From: Saprospiraceae bacterium
GTDB taxonomy: Bacteria > Bacteroidota > Bacteroidia > Chitinophagales > Saprospiraceae
DNA: 64,000 bases
Direction of reading: 5' to 3'
Assembly: GCA_016722285.1 (NCBI GenBank)
Contig: JADKGI010000017.1
Location: 62,001-126,000 of the forward strand
A model generated the notes under the pieces. The model worked only from the letters and a program-made list of their open reading frames with translations. It was not told the DNA's origin and ran no database searches. A program made the position numbers and the translations under genes. Position 1 is the stretch's first letter, and each line of letters begins with the position of its first letter. This document shows, piece by piece, positions 1 through 7,397 of this stretch.

Positions 1-64
1 GTTGACACAAGTAAAGGAATTGACATGTCATTACAAGGTGAATCTCAGAATTATAACTTCAATA

Positions 65-313
65 TCAGGATTTATGTAAGTAAGATCTGATATTACCGTG
101 GTTTATCTTTATTGGGTCGCCAACAGTATTTAGTAATGCGATATAACTTTCTTCAAATTCACTTACATTTGAACAAAGTGGAGCTAAAGCTTTTGCAAGT
201 TCAACCCGCATCTCTAATAACTCGAAAACCTTTCTGTCACCAAAAACATTTTTAATATCTTGGTTTGTGATATTTTTTCTGTCTTCCATAAACGGTTGTT
301 GTGTCGTTATCAT
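65..313 (-). CDS. hypothetical protein, 82 aa
   Basis: I do not recognise this protein. It is a soluble, mixed-charge 82-residue ORF without signal peptide or membrane segment. It starts at an ATG at 313 and lies in a stretch of very small genes on both strands (65-2108), so it is probably one of the accessory small proteins of this island. Confidence rests only on ORF integrity and normal protein-like composition. Confidence 0.45.
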   Translation of the reverse strand: MITTQQPFMEDRKNITNQDIKNVFGDRKVFELLEMRVELAKALAPLCSNVSEFEESYIALLNTVGDPIKINHGNIRSYLHKS

Positions 314-376
314 TTGTTATTTAGTTTAAAGTATCTGATGTAATCAAAATATTGTGTCCAAGTCATTTTAATTAAT

Positions 377-505
377 TTATGTAGGATTAGAAAGTAAATC
401 AATCAACTCTCTGTAATTGTAAACCAAACCTTTAAAAGATCCGCCAGAATGTAAACTGGCAATTTCTATTAGTTTAATTTTTAACTCTAAGTTTATATTT
501 ACCAT
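377..505 (-). CDS. possible microprotein, 42 aa
   Basis: A 42-codon ORF starting MVNINLELKIKL and ending at 377. Its ATG (505-503) overlaps the ATG of the divergent DUF2158 gene (504-506) through the palindrome CATG. The translation is protein-like (amphipathic Leu/Ile/Lys N-terminus) and the ORF fills an otherwise empty gap. No family is recognised. Either this ORF or the overlapping start of the neighbour could be wrong. Confidence 0.3.
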   Translation of the reverse strand: MVNINLELKIKLIEIASLHSGGSFKGLVYNYRELIDLLSNPT

Positions 506-734
506 GTCAAGTAAAATTTTTAAAATTGGTGATGTTGTTGAGCTTAAATCAGGTGGTCCTAAAATTACTGTTGAAGATGTAAAACAACAATATGATAACG
601 GTAAACCTTTAGATGGTTTTGATTGTAAATGTGTTTGGTTTGTTGATACAGAACTTAAAACAGAATGGTTTGATGAACAATCTCTTAAGTCATATATTCC
701 TTACCAAGGTGATCAATCTAACAGGATTAATTAA
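504..734 (+). CDS. DUF2158 (YodC-like) family protein
   Basis: A 76-residue protein matching the small DUF2158/YodC pattern: N-terminal FKIGDVVELKSGGPKITVE, a central Cys/Trp segment (CKCVWF) and a C-terminal WFDEQSLK. This is an SH3-like small beta protein family of unknown function, common in Proteobacteria and Bacteroidota and often found in accessory DNA. The start ATG at 504 fits the family start, which begins a few residues before FKxGDVV. Its start overlaps that of a possible divergent microprotein. Family call from motif recall; function unknown. Confidence 0.75.
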   Translation: MSSKIFKIGDVVELKSGGPKITVEDVKQQYDNGKPLDGFDCKCVWFVDTELKTEWFDEQSLKSYIPYQGDQSNRIN

Positions 735-814
735 AAGAAACAAAAGTGTTTAAATAAAAAAGGCTGATTGACAAGTAGTTGATGGGTATTTTCTAATTTC
801 TAAAATTTTTGAAA

Positions 815-910
815 ATGGCTGCAACAATAATAATCGGCCTGATTACGTCAATCACAGCAAATTTTATTTGGGACGTTATAAAGAAACCAGACTGTGGATG
901 TCCGAAGTAA
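815..910 (+). CDS. possible single-TM microprotein, 31 aa
   Basis: A 31-codon ORF whose N-terminal ~20 residues are hydrophobic (MAATIIIGLITSITANFIW) followed by a short cytoplasmic tail with CGCPK. This is the layout of a small inner-membrane peptide. It is not recognised. It sits between DUF2158 and the next ORF, whose likely promoter (TACCTTTG, 973-980) lies downstream. Confidence 0.3.
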   Translation: MAATIIIGLITSITANFIWDVIKKPDCGCPK

Positions 911-972
911 AATTCGGTGGTGGGGAGAAATCCCCGCCTTTCTTAAACACTAATGTTTCTAATTTTTATATT

Positions 973-980
973 TACCTTTG
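973..980 (+). promoter_or_regulatory. Bacteroidota -7 box TACCTTTG
   Basis: TACCTTTG matches TAnnTTTG and lies 13 bp upstream of the ATG at 994, which favours that ATG over the upstream one at 868. Confidence 0.4.
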
Positions 981-993
981 TAAAAATATTTTT

Positions 994-1353
994 ATGACAT
1001 ATAGAGCAACCAAATCAGAAAAAATAGATTGCTCACTTATAAACTACCTGCAAACTGTTTCACCACAACCTCCAAGAATAATTACTGATAGGAGAATTGT
1101 AATAAGATTTTTGTCTAACAGAGAAATATTTATTAAAAAGGAGTTTATCAACGAACCTGATGAAGATTCAGAAATTTATGAGCTAAACATTGAATTTGAT
1201 AATGAGATTAATCATATAGACCACCAACCATTCCTTCTTCAGGTAGTCGTTCAGGAGTTAGACAGATATATACAGAGTAATCCTTGTACTTTTGTATCAA
1301 CTCATTTACCCCATCAGGTTTCCGACTGTATAATAATTCAGGACGGTGAATAA
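994..1353 (+). CDS. hypothetical protein, 119 aa
   Basis: I do not recognise this protein. I place the start at ATG 994, behind a TAnnTTTG box, rather than at 868. The first ~75 residues look like a compact alpha/beta domain ending in an acidic stretch (EPDEDSEIYELNIEFDNE). The last ~45 residues overlap a plausible antisense gene at 1208-1411, so the natural C-terminus may have been lost or fused. Only one of the two overlapping frames is likely to be real in that overlap. Confidence 0.4.
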   Translation: MTYRATKSEKIDCSLINYLQTVSPQPPRIITDRRIVIRFLSNREIFIKKEFINEPDEDSEIYELNIEFDNEINHIDHQPFLLQVVVQELDRYIQSNPCTFVSTHLPHQVSDCIIIQDGE

Positions 1354-1411
1354 CTATTCTTTTGTCAGTATCTTGTATTCTGTAACATTCATATCTTTTG
1401 AACTCTTCCAT
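1208..1411 (-). CDS. hypothetical protein, 67 aa
   Basis: A 67-residue ORF beginning MEEFKRYECYRIQDTDKR, with normal charged/hydrophobic alternation and no membrane segment. It is convergent with, and overlaps by ~145 bp, the 994-1353 ORF. It has the size and composition of other small genes in this island. Function unknown. Confidence 0.4.
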   Translation of the reverse strand: MEEFKRYECYRIQDTDKRIVIHRPELLYSRKPDGVNELIQKYKDYSVYICLTPERLPEEGMVGGLYD

Positions 1412-1515
1412 TTTTTAACTTTATCTTTTAATAGATTGCGCCGCCGAACTATCAACACCAACTATATGTTTAAATATAGATTTAAGATTTTTTAACAGTC
1501 AAAATTTTAAAATAT

Positions 1516-1650
1516 ATGGAACCTAAAAAGACATTTATTCAAACAACAGAAATTGATAAATTAAATGACTCTATTGAATCTCTAAATAAAAATATTGAAA
1601 AGTTATTATCTATACTATATGAAATAAACGATAAACTTGATAGAGATTGA
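1516..1650 (+). CDS. coiled-coil microprotein, 44 aa
   Basis: A 44-codon ORF with a regular heptad-like pattern of Ile/Leu and charged residues (KLNDSIESLNKNIEKLLSIL), so it should form a short coiled coil. It ends at 1650, one base before the convergent 50-aa ORF ends at 1652. No family recognised. The tight convergent packing with an equally protein-like ORF supports both being genes. Confidence 0.45.
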   Translation: MEPKKTFIQTTEIDKLNDSIESLNKNIEKLLSILYEINDKLDRD

Positions 1651-1651
1651 A

Positions 1652-1804
1652 TCATCTAAGCAACATATCTTTTTTAAGGGTATTTCTTATATGATCCAGT
1701 ATGTTATATAATTCGTCATATGGTTGGTCACTTAAAAGTATCTTGAGTTGTTCTATAATTGGTTGTACGTCTTCAGGTGTCAACTCTTTTTTAATTTTTG
1801 ACAT
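1652..1804 (-). CDS. hypothetical microprotein, 50 aa
   Basis: A 50-codon ORF starting MSKIKKELTPEDVQPIIEQ, predicted all-helical and soluble. Its start is followed upstream (on this strand) by the AT-rich tandem repeat at 1808-1843. It is convergent and nearly abutting with the coiled-coil ORF 1516-1650. Not recognised. Confidence 0.4.
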   Translation of the reverse strand: MSKIKKELTPEDVQPIIEQLKILLSDQPYDELYNILDHIRNTLKKDMLLR

Positions 1805-1807
1805 TTT

Positions 1808-1843
1808 TAATTTAAGATTTAAGATTTAAGATTTAAGATTTTT
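1808..1843. repeat. tandem 7-bp repeat (AAGATTT)n
   Basis: Four consecutive copies of a 7-bp unit (AAGATTT, last copy merging into a T-run) directly upstream of the 50-aa ORF. One further partial unit with the same T-run and TTTTTTAAC ending occurs near 1475-1495. Slippage-prone, in a promoter-like position. Confidence 0.6.
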
Positions 1844-1863
1844 TAACTTATAAATTATTCATT

Positions 1864-1935
1864 ATGAATCTAAACAACATATGGAAAACCTACGAACTAA
1901 GCGAAGATGGAATTGCTGTCAACTCAAGTATTTGA
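1864..1935 (+). CDS. doubtful 23-aa ORF
   Basis: ATG at 1864 opens 23 codons (MNLNNIWKTYELSEDG...) ending just before the convergent gene at 1938. It is protein-like but too short to support on sequence alone; it may be a remnant. Confidence 0.15.
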   Translation: MNLNNIWKTYELSEDGIAVNSSI

Positions 1936-1937
1936 GT

Positions 1938-2108
1938 TTAATGGGAAGCTTTATCTTTCTGTTCTATGGAAGCGGGAGTAAATTCTGATAACTCTCGTTC
2001 TTTTTGTATTGCAAAATCTAGCATTTCAACTAATACATCTCGTCCAAACGATCTGTAACTTAATGCTATGTCAAACATAGACTTAAACAAGGCATCTTTA
2101 TGACACAT
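1938..2108 (-). CDS. hypothetical protein, 56 aa
   Basis: I use the ATG at 2108 (MCHKDALFKSMFDIALSYRS). Upstream in-frame codons run into the GC-richer attC-like repeat and are Cys-rich and not protein-like. The 56-residue product is soluble and predicted helical. It is the last small gene before the repeat block at 2163-2362. Function unknown. Confidence 0.4.
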   Translation of the reverse strand: MCHKDALFKSMFDIALSYRSFGRDVLVEMLDFAIQKERELSEFTPASIEQKDKASH

Positions 2109-2162
2109 TTCAAAAAAATTGCGCCGCCAACAAAGACAGCAAGTGAATAAAATAATAACCCT

Positions 2163-2229
2163 ACATAACATTGTGCAGAACGTACATGTCTCCTATCGTC
2201 GCCACGTCGTCTGCACTTGGACGTTACCA
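2163..2229 (+). repeat. attC-like imperfect inverted repeat
   Basis: The left core contains ATAAC (2165-2169), followed by arm GTGCAGA (2173-2179). The right arm TCTGCAC (2210-2216) is followed by a GTT core, ACGTTAC (2221-2227). This is the R''-L''/L'-R' order of integron attC sites with GTT on the right. The cores do not match RYYYAAC/GTTRRRY perfectly. No gene lies in it. Confidence 0.45.
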
Positions 2230-2297
2230 GCAACCCTAAAAGACGACACGACAGACAAAAACGAACAGTAAAACGACAGACAAAATGCCAACCCTTC

Positions 2298-2362
2298 GCA
2301 AAATAAAAAGAGCTGCAACCCAACGCACAAGCCGACACAAATTGCAGCACATTTTATTTTGC
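2298..2362. repeat. 21-bp inverted repeat, 2 mismatches
   Basis: Arms at 2298-2318 and 2342-2362 pair over 21 bp with two mismatches, using an AAGAGC segment in one arm and GCACATT in the other. The same AAGAGC/GCACATT mismatch pair is seen in the repeat at 6721-6786, so the two belong to one family. It lies between the microprotein genes and the R-M operon and ends near CTGTTAG (2394-2400). Confidence 0.55.
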
Positions 2363-2419
2363 CCAACCGCACCCAAGCCCACCCACCACCCGACTGTTAG
2401 AAAAAATGAAAGTTCATAG

Positions 2420-2463
2420 TTGACAATTAAAAAATCTTTTCTACATTTGCCAATATTTGTCAA
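2420..2463 (+). promoter_or_regulatory. promoter and possible operator of the R-M operon
   Basis: TTGACA (2420-2425) precedes a TACATTTG -7 box (2442-2449). The promoter is framed by inverted arms TTGACAA (2420-2426) and TTGTCAA (2457-2463). A controller protein binding these arms would cover the promoter; that is an inference from the layout. The gene starts at 2473. Confidence 0.4.
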
Positions 2464-2472
2464 GTCAATTTT

Positions 2473-2781
2473 ATGCAAGCGAAAACAATAGGGATAATTT
2501 TAAGAGAGTTACGAGAGACGAAAGGGCTTCTGCTTCGTGAAGTAGGTGCGGAATTAGCTCTTGACCCGACTATTCTAAGTAAAATTGAAAGGGACGAGAG
2601 AATGCCGACCAGAGAACAAGTTAAGGCACTTTCAAACTTTTACAAAGAGCAGAAAAATGAAGTAATCATTGCTTGGTTGAGTGACAAATTAGTTTATGAA
2701 ATCCAAGACGAAGAACTTGGACTTGATGCTATGAAAGTAGCAGAAGAAAAAATTAAATACGGAAAAAATCAAGGCAAATGA
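2473..2781 (+). CDS. XRE-family controller protein for R-M system
   Basis: A 102-residue DNA-binding protein with an N-terminal XRE helix-turn-helix (about residues 5-60; motif LLREVGAELALDPTILSKIE) and a charged C-terminal helix. Small XRE genes directly upstream of restriction genes usually act as controller (C) proteins that delay endonuclease expression after entry into a new host. The stop overlaps the next gene's start (ATGA at 2778-2781), so the two are translationally coupled. An inverted repeat overlapping the promoter at 2420-2463 is the likely operator. HTH call strong; controller role inferred from context. Confidence 0.8.
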   Translation: MQAKTIGIILRELRETKGLLLREVGAELALDPTILSKIERDERMPTREQVKALSNFYKEQKNEVIIAWLSDKLVYEIQDEELGLDAMKVAEEKIKYGKNQGK

Positions 2782-5700
2782 GTGCTAATCAATATATCAA
2801 GACATTTTTAGAAGCATTAGGCTTCAAATCCAAAAATGGAGTTCAATATTCAAAAGAGTATAAACTTCAAGGCTACACTATTTCAGCCGACATAAACAAG
2901 GGAAAAATACAGTATCGCAAAGACGAGAATACAACTGTTGAAAGAATTGAAGATGGACAAATTCAACTCGGAGATAAAACAACCTCCAACTTTTCACAAC
3001 CTGAAAATTTTGTTGTATTGGAATGTGTGGACAGACTTTTAAACAAGGGTTATTTACCAAACGACATTCACTTAGAAAGACGCTATCCGTCAGGGCGTGG
3101 AGCAAGTGGTGGAAAATCGGACGTTTGTGTTTACGGAAAAGACGGCAAGTCTTTAATGGTTATTGAATGCAAAACCTACGGTTCAGAATACGAAAAGGAA
3201 AGAAAGAAAATGGAAGAACACGGTGGACAGTTGTTTGCTTATTTAGCAAACGACCAAAATGCCAAATTCCTTGTTCTTTATGCCTCAAAACTCAATGACC
3301 ACAATAAATTTGACTATGAAAATTTAATTGTCCAAATAAAAGACCGTGAAGAAGATTTAAAGAAAAGCACAAAACAAATTGAAGAAGAGAATATCAAACT
3401 TTATCGTGATGCAAAAAACAAGGCAGAATTATATGAAGTTTGGAAAGAGTCATTCAATTTATACTTTCATTTCAACGGAATTTTTGACGATGATGCAAAT
3501 GCCTATTCACTTGAACTAAAAGCATTAAAAAAGAATAACCTAAAATACTTAGAAGACTCTCAAGGCTTATTCAACAAGTTTGCTGAAATTCTACGACACA
3601 ACAATATTTCGGACAACGCAAACGCATTCAATAAAATCCTTTCGCTTTTTCTATGCAAAATTGTTGATGAAGAAAAAAACGATGATGATGTATTAGATTT
3701 TCAAGTTAAAGAAGATGAAGAATACGAACATATCATTGACAGACTTCAAGCCCTATATCAAAAGGGAATGAAAAAACTCAATGAAGAAATCGTATACTAT
3801 TCAGAAAAGGAATTACACGAAATAATAAAACTTTATCCAAAGCAAACGCCTATTGAATCTATTGAAGCCGTTTTTAGGGAATTAAAGTATTACACCAATA
3901 ATGAATTTGCCTTTAAGGAAGTTCACAACAAAAAACTTTTCATACAAAACGGACGTGTTCTAACAGAAGTTATCAAGCTTCTTCAAAATTATAAATTCAA
4001 ATACACCAGCAAGTTTCAGGTTCTTGGTGAGTTCTTTGAATTAATGCTTAATCACGGTGTTAAACAGTCCGAAGGTCAATTTTTCACACCTATTCCAATC
4101 GTTAGGTATATCATTTTATCATTAGGTTTTGAAAAAATCATTGCAGATAAAATAGCAAACGATGAAGATTATTTGTTGCCCAAAATTCTTGACTATGCTT
4201 GTGGTGCAGGACACTTTTTGACTGAAAGCATAGAAGAACTTCAAACAGTTATTAAAAAGTATGAAACCTCAAAACTTAGTGAAGAACAGCAAAAGAAATT
4301 TAAGGAATTTAGAAAAGGAACGGAATGGACAGAAGATTTTATCTATGGAATAGAAAAGGACTATCGCTTGGCTCGGACTTCTCAAATTGCTTGTTATATA
4401 AACGGTGATGGTGATGCTAACATAATTTTTGGAGATGGCTTGGAAGAACACGACCAATTAAAACTTGAAAAGAAAAAGTTTGACATTGTTGTAGCAAATC
4501 CACCTTACTCAGTTAAAGCATTCAAAAATTATTTGAATGTAGGTAAAACCCATTTTGGTTTATTCGACAATTTAACAGAAAGAAGCAAAGAGATAGAAGT
4601 TTTATTCATTGAAAGAACAAAACAGGTTTTAGCAGACAAAGGACTTGCAGGAATTGTTTTACCTTCAACGATTCTTACTAATACAGGCGTTTACACCAAA
4701 GCCAGAGAAATAATTTTAAGACATTTTGAAGTAAAAGCAATCACAGAACTTGGTAGTAAAACATTTATAGCCACCGGAACAACAACAGTAATTCTGTTTT
4801 TAAAACGCAGAAATGATGACTTTGTAAAAGACAGAGAATATATAACAGAAGATGTGTTTAACGGAGTTAATATTGATAACAATAAAAGATACATTAAAGA
4901 AAAGCGATTTATTGAGTTGTTCTGTGAACACAGAGAGCTAAATCTTGATGACTATATCCGTTTCCTTAAAATTGAAATCAATGATGAACTTCAAAAAACG
5001 GAAATGTTTTCGGAGTATAAAACGGCTTTTGACAACAGCACAGAAATTAAAAATCTGAAGAACAAAGCATTTTTCAAAGCATTAAAACCAAAGGAACAGG
5101 AAGATGAACTAACAAAAAGATTTTACAACTTCTGTAAATCAATAGAGAAAGAAAAGTTTCTCTATTTTATGCTATGCCTTTCAGATGGAGAAAAGAAACC
5201 TGAAAAGTTAGACCAATATTACATACCTCAAAATACAGTAATTGTAAGAACAGGTGGCGAAGTAAACGAACAAAAAGAATATTTAGGTTATGAATTTCAA
5301 GGTGAAAAAGGAAGTGAAGGAATAAAAATAAACCAAATTGGCGGTAAACTTTTTGACGATAATAATTATGAAAACCCTGAAAAGGCAAGTACATTCATAC
5401 GTGCAGTTACAACAGGCACCCCAATACCGAAAATATCAGAACAACAAAAAAACAACATTTCTATTTACAAACTTATCGACTTAATAAAATTCAACAACGT
5501 TGACTTTGAGAAAAAAATAGAAACTGTTGCTACCCCTTCAACTCCTTTTATATCTAAATATGAATTATCTAAAATAAGTTCGTTTACTGAAAACATAGGT
5601 GGGCTATGGACAGGGAAAAATCCTCCGTTTTTAACGGTCAACGTTATAAGAAATACCAACTTTTCAAAAGATGGTAAATTAGACTATTCAGATATTGCAA

Positions 5701-6710
5701 GTATTGAAGTAGAAGCAAAACAATTTAGCAATCGCACATTAGAATATGGTGATATAATTGTTGAAAAATCGGGCGGTAGCGAAACTCAAGCAGTTGGACG
5801 AGTTGTAATTTTTGATAAAAAGGAAACTAATTATTCATTTTCAAATTTCACAACAAGACTAAGAATTACTGATAAAAAAATCAATCCATTTTACCTCCAT
5901 TTAATTTTAAATAACCTTTATGACTCTGGTTATACTCTAGCAATTCAGAGCGGAGCGAGTGGACTAAAAAATCTTGACTTCAATGAATATATAAAAATCA
6001 AAGTCCCAGTTCCTCCAATAAAAGTTCAAGAGCAGATAATAAAGGAAATAAAGGCAGTTGAAGTTAGAGAAATAGATTTTGTTTCAACTATTAAGAAATT
6101 GGAAAAGGAGATTTTTGGAGAACTTCAAAATCAAATCAAAAACAAGAAAAAGGTAAAACTTGACAAAGTTGTAACAGTTCAAAGTGGTGGAACACCAAAA
6201 ACAGGCGTTCCTGAATATTGGGATAATGGTACAATTAATTGGTTACGTTCAGAAATTTGCCAAAACTGTTACGTTTATGAATCCGATGTAAAAGAAAAAA
6301 TCACAGAAGAAGGCTTGGCAAAATCTTCTGCAAAATTGTTAAAGCCAAACTCTGTTTTAATGGCTTTAGTTGGTGCAACAATCGGACGAGTTGCTTATTT
6401 AACCTTTGAAGCAACAACAAACCAAAATGTTACAGGACTTTATCCAAAAGACGAGAACGAGTTAATTCCAAAATACTTGTTTTATGCTTTAATGAACGAC
6501 TTTGACAAAAACTTTGGCGACAGAAAAGGGAAGTTTACAATGGCTAACTTAACAATGATAAAAAACCTTGAAATTCCATTGCCGACATTTGCAGAACAGA
6601 AAAAACTGGTTGACATTATTGAAGCAAAGGAAAAAGAAATTGAAGCAATAAAATTGTCCTTATCAAACATAAAAACCGAGAAAGAAGAAGTATTGACTAA
6701 ACACCTTTAA
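2778..6710 (+). CDS. single-chain restriction-modification-specificity enzyme
   Basis: A 1310-residue fusion. An HsdR-N-like PD-(D/E)XK nuclease lies around residues 75-180 (D115 and E130-C-K132). An N6-adenine methyltransferase of type I HsdM style follows, with AdoMet motif I DYACGAGHF (472-480) and catalytic NPPY (574-577). Two type I HsdS-like target-recognition domains close the protein (about 919-1105 and 1124-1310), each ending in a coiled-coil spacer. One polypeptide should therefore recognise, methylate and cut DNA, as in type IIG/IIL or BcgI-like enzymes, protecting against phage and plasmids. All key motifs are intact. It is coupled to the controller gene and followed by an attC-like repeat, so the pair behaves as one transferable module. 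The two half-site TRDs suggest a bipartite target; the sequence recognised cannot be read here. Confidence 0.88.
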   Translation: MSANQYIKTFLEALGFKSKNGVQYSKEYKLQGYTISADINKGKIQYRKDENTTVERIEDGQIQLGDKTTSNFSQPENFVVLECVDRLLNKGYLPNDIHLERRYPSGRGASGGKSDVCVYGKDGKSLMVIECKTYGSEYEKERKKMEEHGGQLFAYLANDQNAKFLVLYASKLNDHNKFDYENLIVQIKDREEDLKKSTKQIEEENIKLYRDAKNKAELYEVWKESFNLYFHFNGIFDDDANAYSLELKALKKNNLKYLEDSQGLFNKFAEILRHNNISDNANAFNKILSLFLCKIVDEEKNDDDVLDFQVKEDEEYEHIIDRLQALYQKGMKKLNEEIVYYSEKELHEIIKLYPKQTPIESIEAVFRELKYYTNNEFAFKEVHNKKLFIQNGRVLTEVIKLLQNYKFKYTSKFQVLGEFFELMLNHGVKQSEGQFFTPIPIVRYIILSLGFEKIIADKIANDEDYLLPKILDYACGAGHFLTESIEELQTVIKKYETSKLSEEQQKKFKEFRKGTEWTEDFIYGIEKDYRLARTSQIACYINGDGDANIIFGDGLEEHDQLKLEKKKFDIVVANPPYSVKAFKNYLNVGKTHFGLFDNLTERSKEIEVLFIERTKQVLADKGLAGIVLPSTILTNTGVYTKAREIILRHFEVKAITELGSKTFIATGTTTVILFLKRRNDDFVKDREYITEDVFNGVNIDNNKRYIKEKRFIELFCEHRELNLDDYIRFLKIEINDELQKTEMFSEYKTAFDNSTEIKNLKNKAFFKALKPKEQEDELTKRFYNFCKSIEKEKFLYFMLCLSDGEKKPEKLDQYYIPQNTVIVRTGGEVNEQKEYLGYEFQGEKGSEGIKINQIGGKLFDDNNYENPEKASTFIRAVTTGTPIPKISEQQKNNISIYKLIDLIKFNNVDFEKKIETVATPSTPFISKYELSKISSFTENIGGLWTGKNPPFLTVNVIRNTNFSKDGKLDYSDIASIEVEAKQFSNRTLEYGDIIVEKSGGSETQAVGRVVIFDKKETNYSFSNFTTRLRITDKKINPFYLHLILNNLYDSGYTLAIQSGASGLKNLDFNEYIKIKVPVPPIKVQEQIIKEIKAVEVREIDFVSTIKKLEKEIFGELQNQIKNKKKVKLDKVVTVQSGGTPKTGVPEYWDNGTINWLRSEICQNCYVYESDVKEKITEEGLAKSSAKLLKPNSVLMALVGATIGRVAYLTFEATTNQNVTGLYPKDENELIPKYLFYALMNDFDKNFGDRKGKFTMANLTMIKNLEIPLPTFAEQKKLVDIIEAKEKEIEAIKLSLSNIKTEKEEVLTKHL

Positions 6711-6857
6711 GCCAACGCTATTGGTGGCACATTTGCAATACCGCACAAGCCTACGCTAAAGCCAAGTTTTGCAAAAGAGCCACCAAGCCAACGCACCAAG
6801 ACAGGAACGAAATGACAACAACAACACGACAGAAAAGAAGGGCAGCTGGTAACAGCG
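6711..6857 (+). repeat. attC-like inverted repeat after R-M module
   Basis: Starts at the R-M stop codon. Arms TTGGTGGCACATTTGCAA (6721-6738) and 6767-6786 pair with the same GCACATT/AAGAGC mismatches as the repeat at 2298-2362. GCCAACGC flanks both arms (6711-6718, 6787-6794). A GGTAACAGCGG segment (6847-6857) is the right-hand boundary. The right core is a poor GTTRRRY match, so the attC reading is weaker here than the repeat call. Confidence 0.45.
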
Positions 6858-6914
6858 GTTCCTATGTAAAGCCTCCCAGCCCGGGACAAAGATAATATGT
6901 TAATTTTATTTACG

Positions 6915-7397
6915 TCATAATTTATTAATTTTTGGCTCTATACTCAGGCTCCTATGTGTAGCTGCCATTTCTGACACTACCAGCATCTGTATGATAATAG
7001 AGACATAATATATCAGCTTCCTGCTTGGCGATGTAGCAGTTGACTTTTCAGTCTCCTCTACCACGGCTGTTTTAAAGTCTGATATGCTCTTCAGTATATG
7101 AGTAATAAAGTGATTAATTGTAATTTTGCGACGACAGTATAAACGGACTGGAGCACTGCAGAGGTGCAACTTCATAGGGATAATACTGTTGGGTGACGGA
7201 ATACATTCGTCTGAGCTGATACTTTTTTGTATCAGCTCATTTAGACTAATATTCCAGCGCCCCTCATGCCTTAAAAAACCTATGTAGCTCATGACGTCCT
7301 TTTTTTGTTTTAAAAAGCCAGCTTCCTGCTTGGCGATGCAGCAGTTACTCTATTGAACAACCCTACCACCCGTGTTATGAAGTCTGTCTTACTGTTT
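6915..7397 (-). ncRNA. candidate IS110 3' non-coding (bridge-type) RNA region
   Basis: Downstream of the transposase on its strand. It holds a perfect 11-bp stem with a 6-nt loop (TGAGCTGATAC 7212-7222; mate 7229-7239) and a diverged direct repeat of ~60 nt, both copies ending in the GCTTCCTGCTTGGCGATG segment (about 7016 and 7319). IS110 elements encode a guide (bridge) RNA in their longer non-coding end. A 125-codon ORF also spans 6915-7292 but looks non-coding. RNA function is inferred from position and structure only. Confidence 0.35.

Noticed and set aside
2066..2478. Overlapping minus-strand ORFs of 80-94 codons
   Set aside because: They lie in the attC-like repeats and the R-M promoter and translate to Cys/Phe/Arg-rich, low-likelihood protein.
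6915..7292. 125-codon ORF downstream of the IS110 transposase
   Set aside because: Contains a perfect stem-loop and a direct repeat, has no recognisable domain, and sits where a non-coding IS end is expected. Kept as candidate RNA instead.
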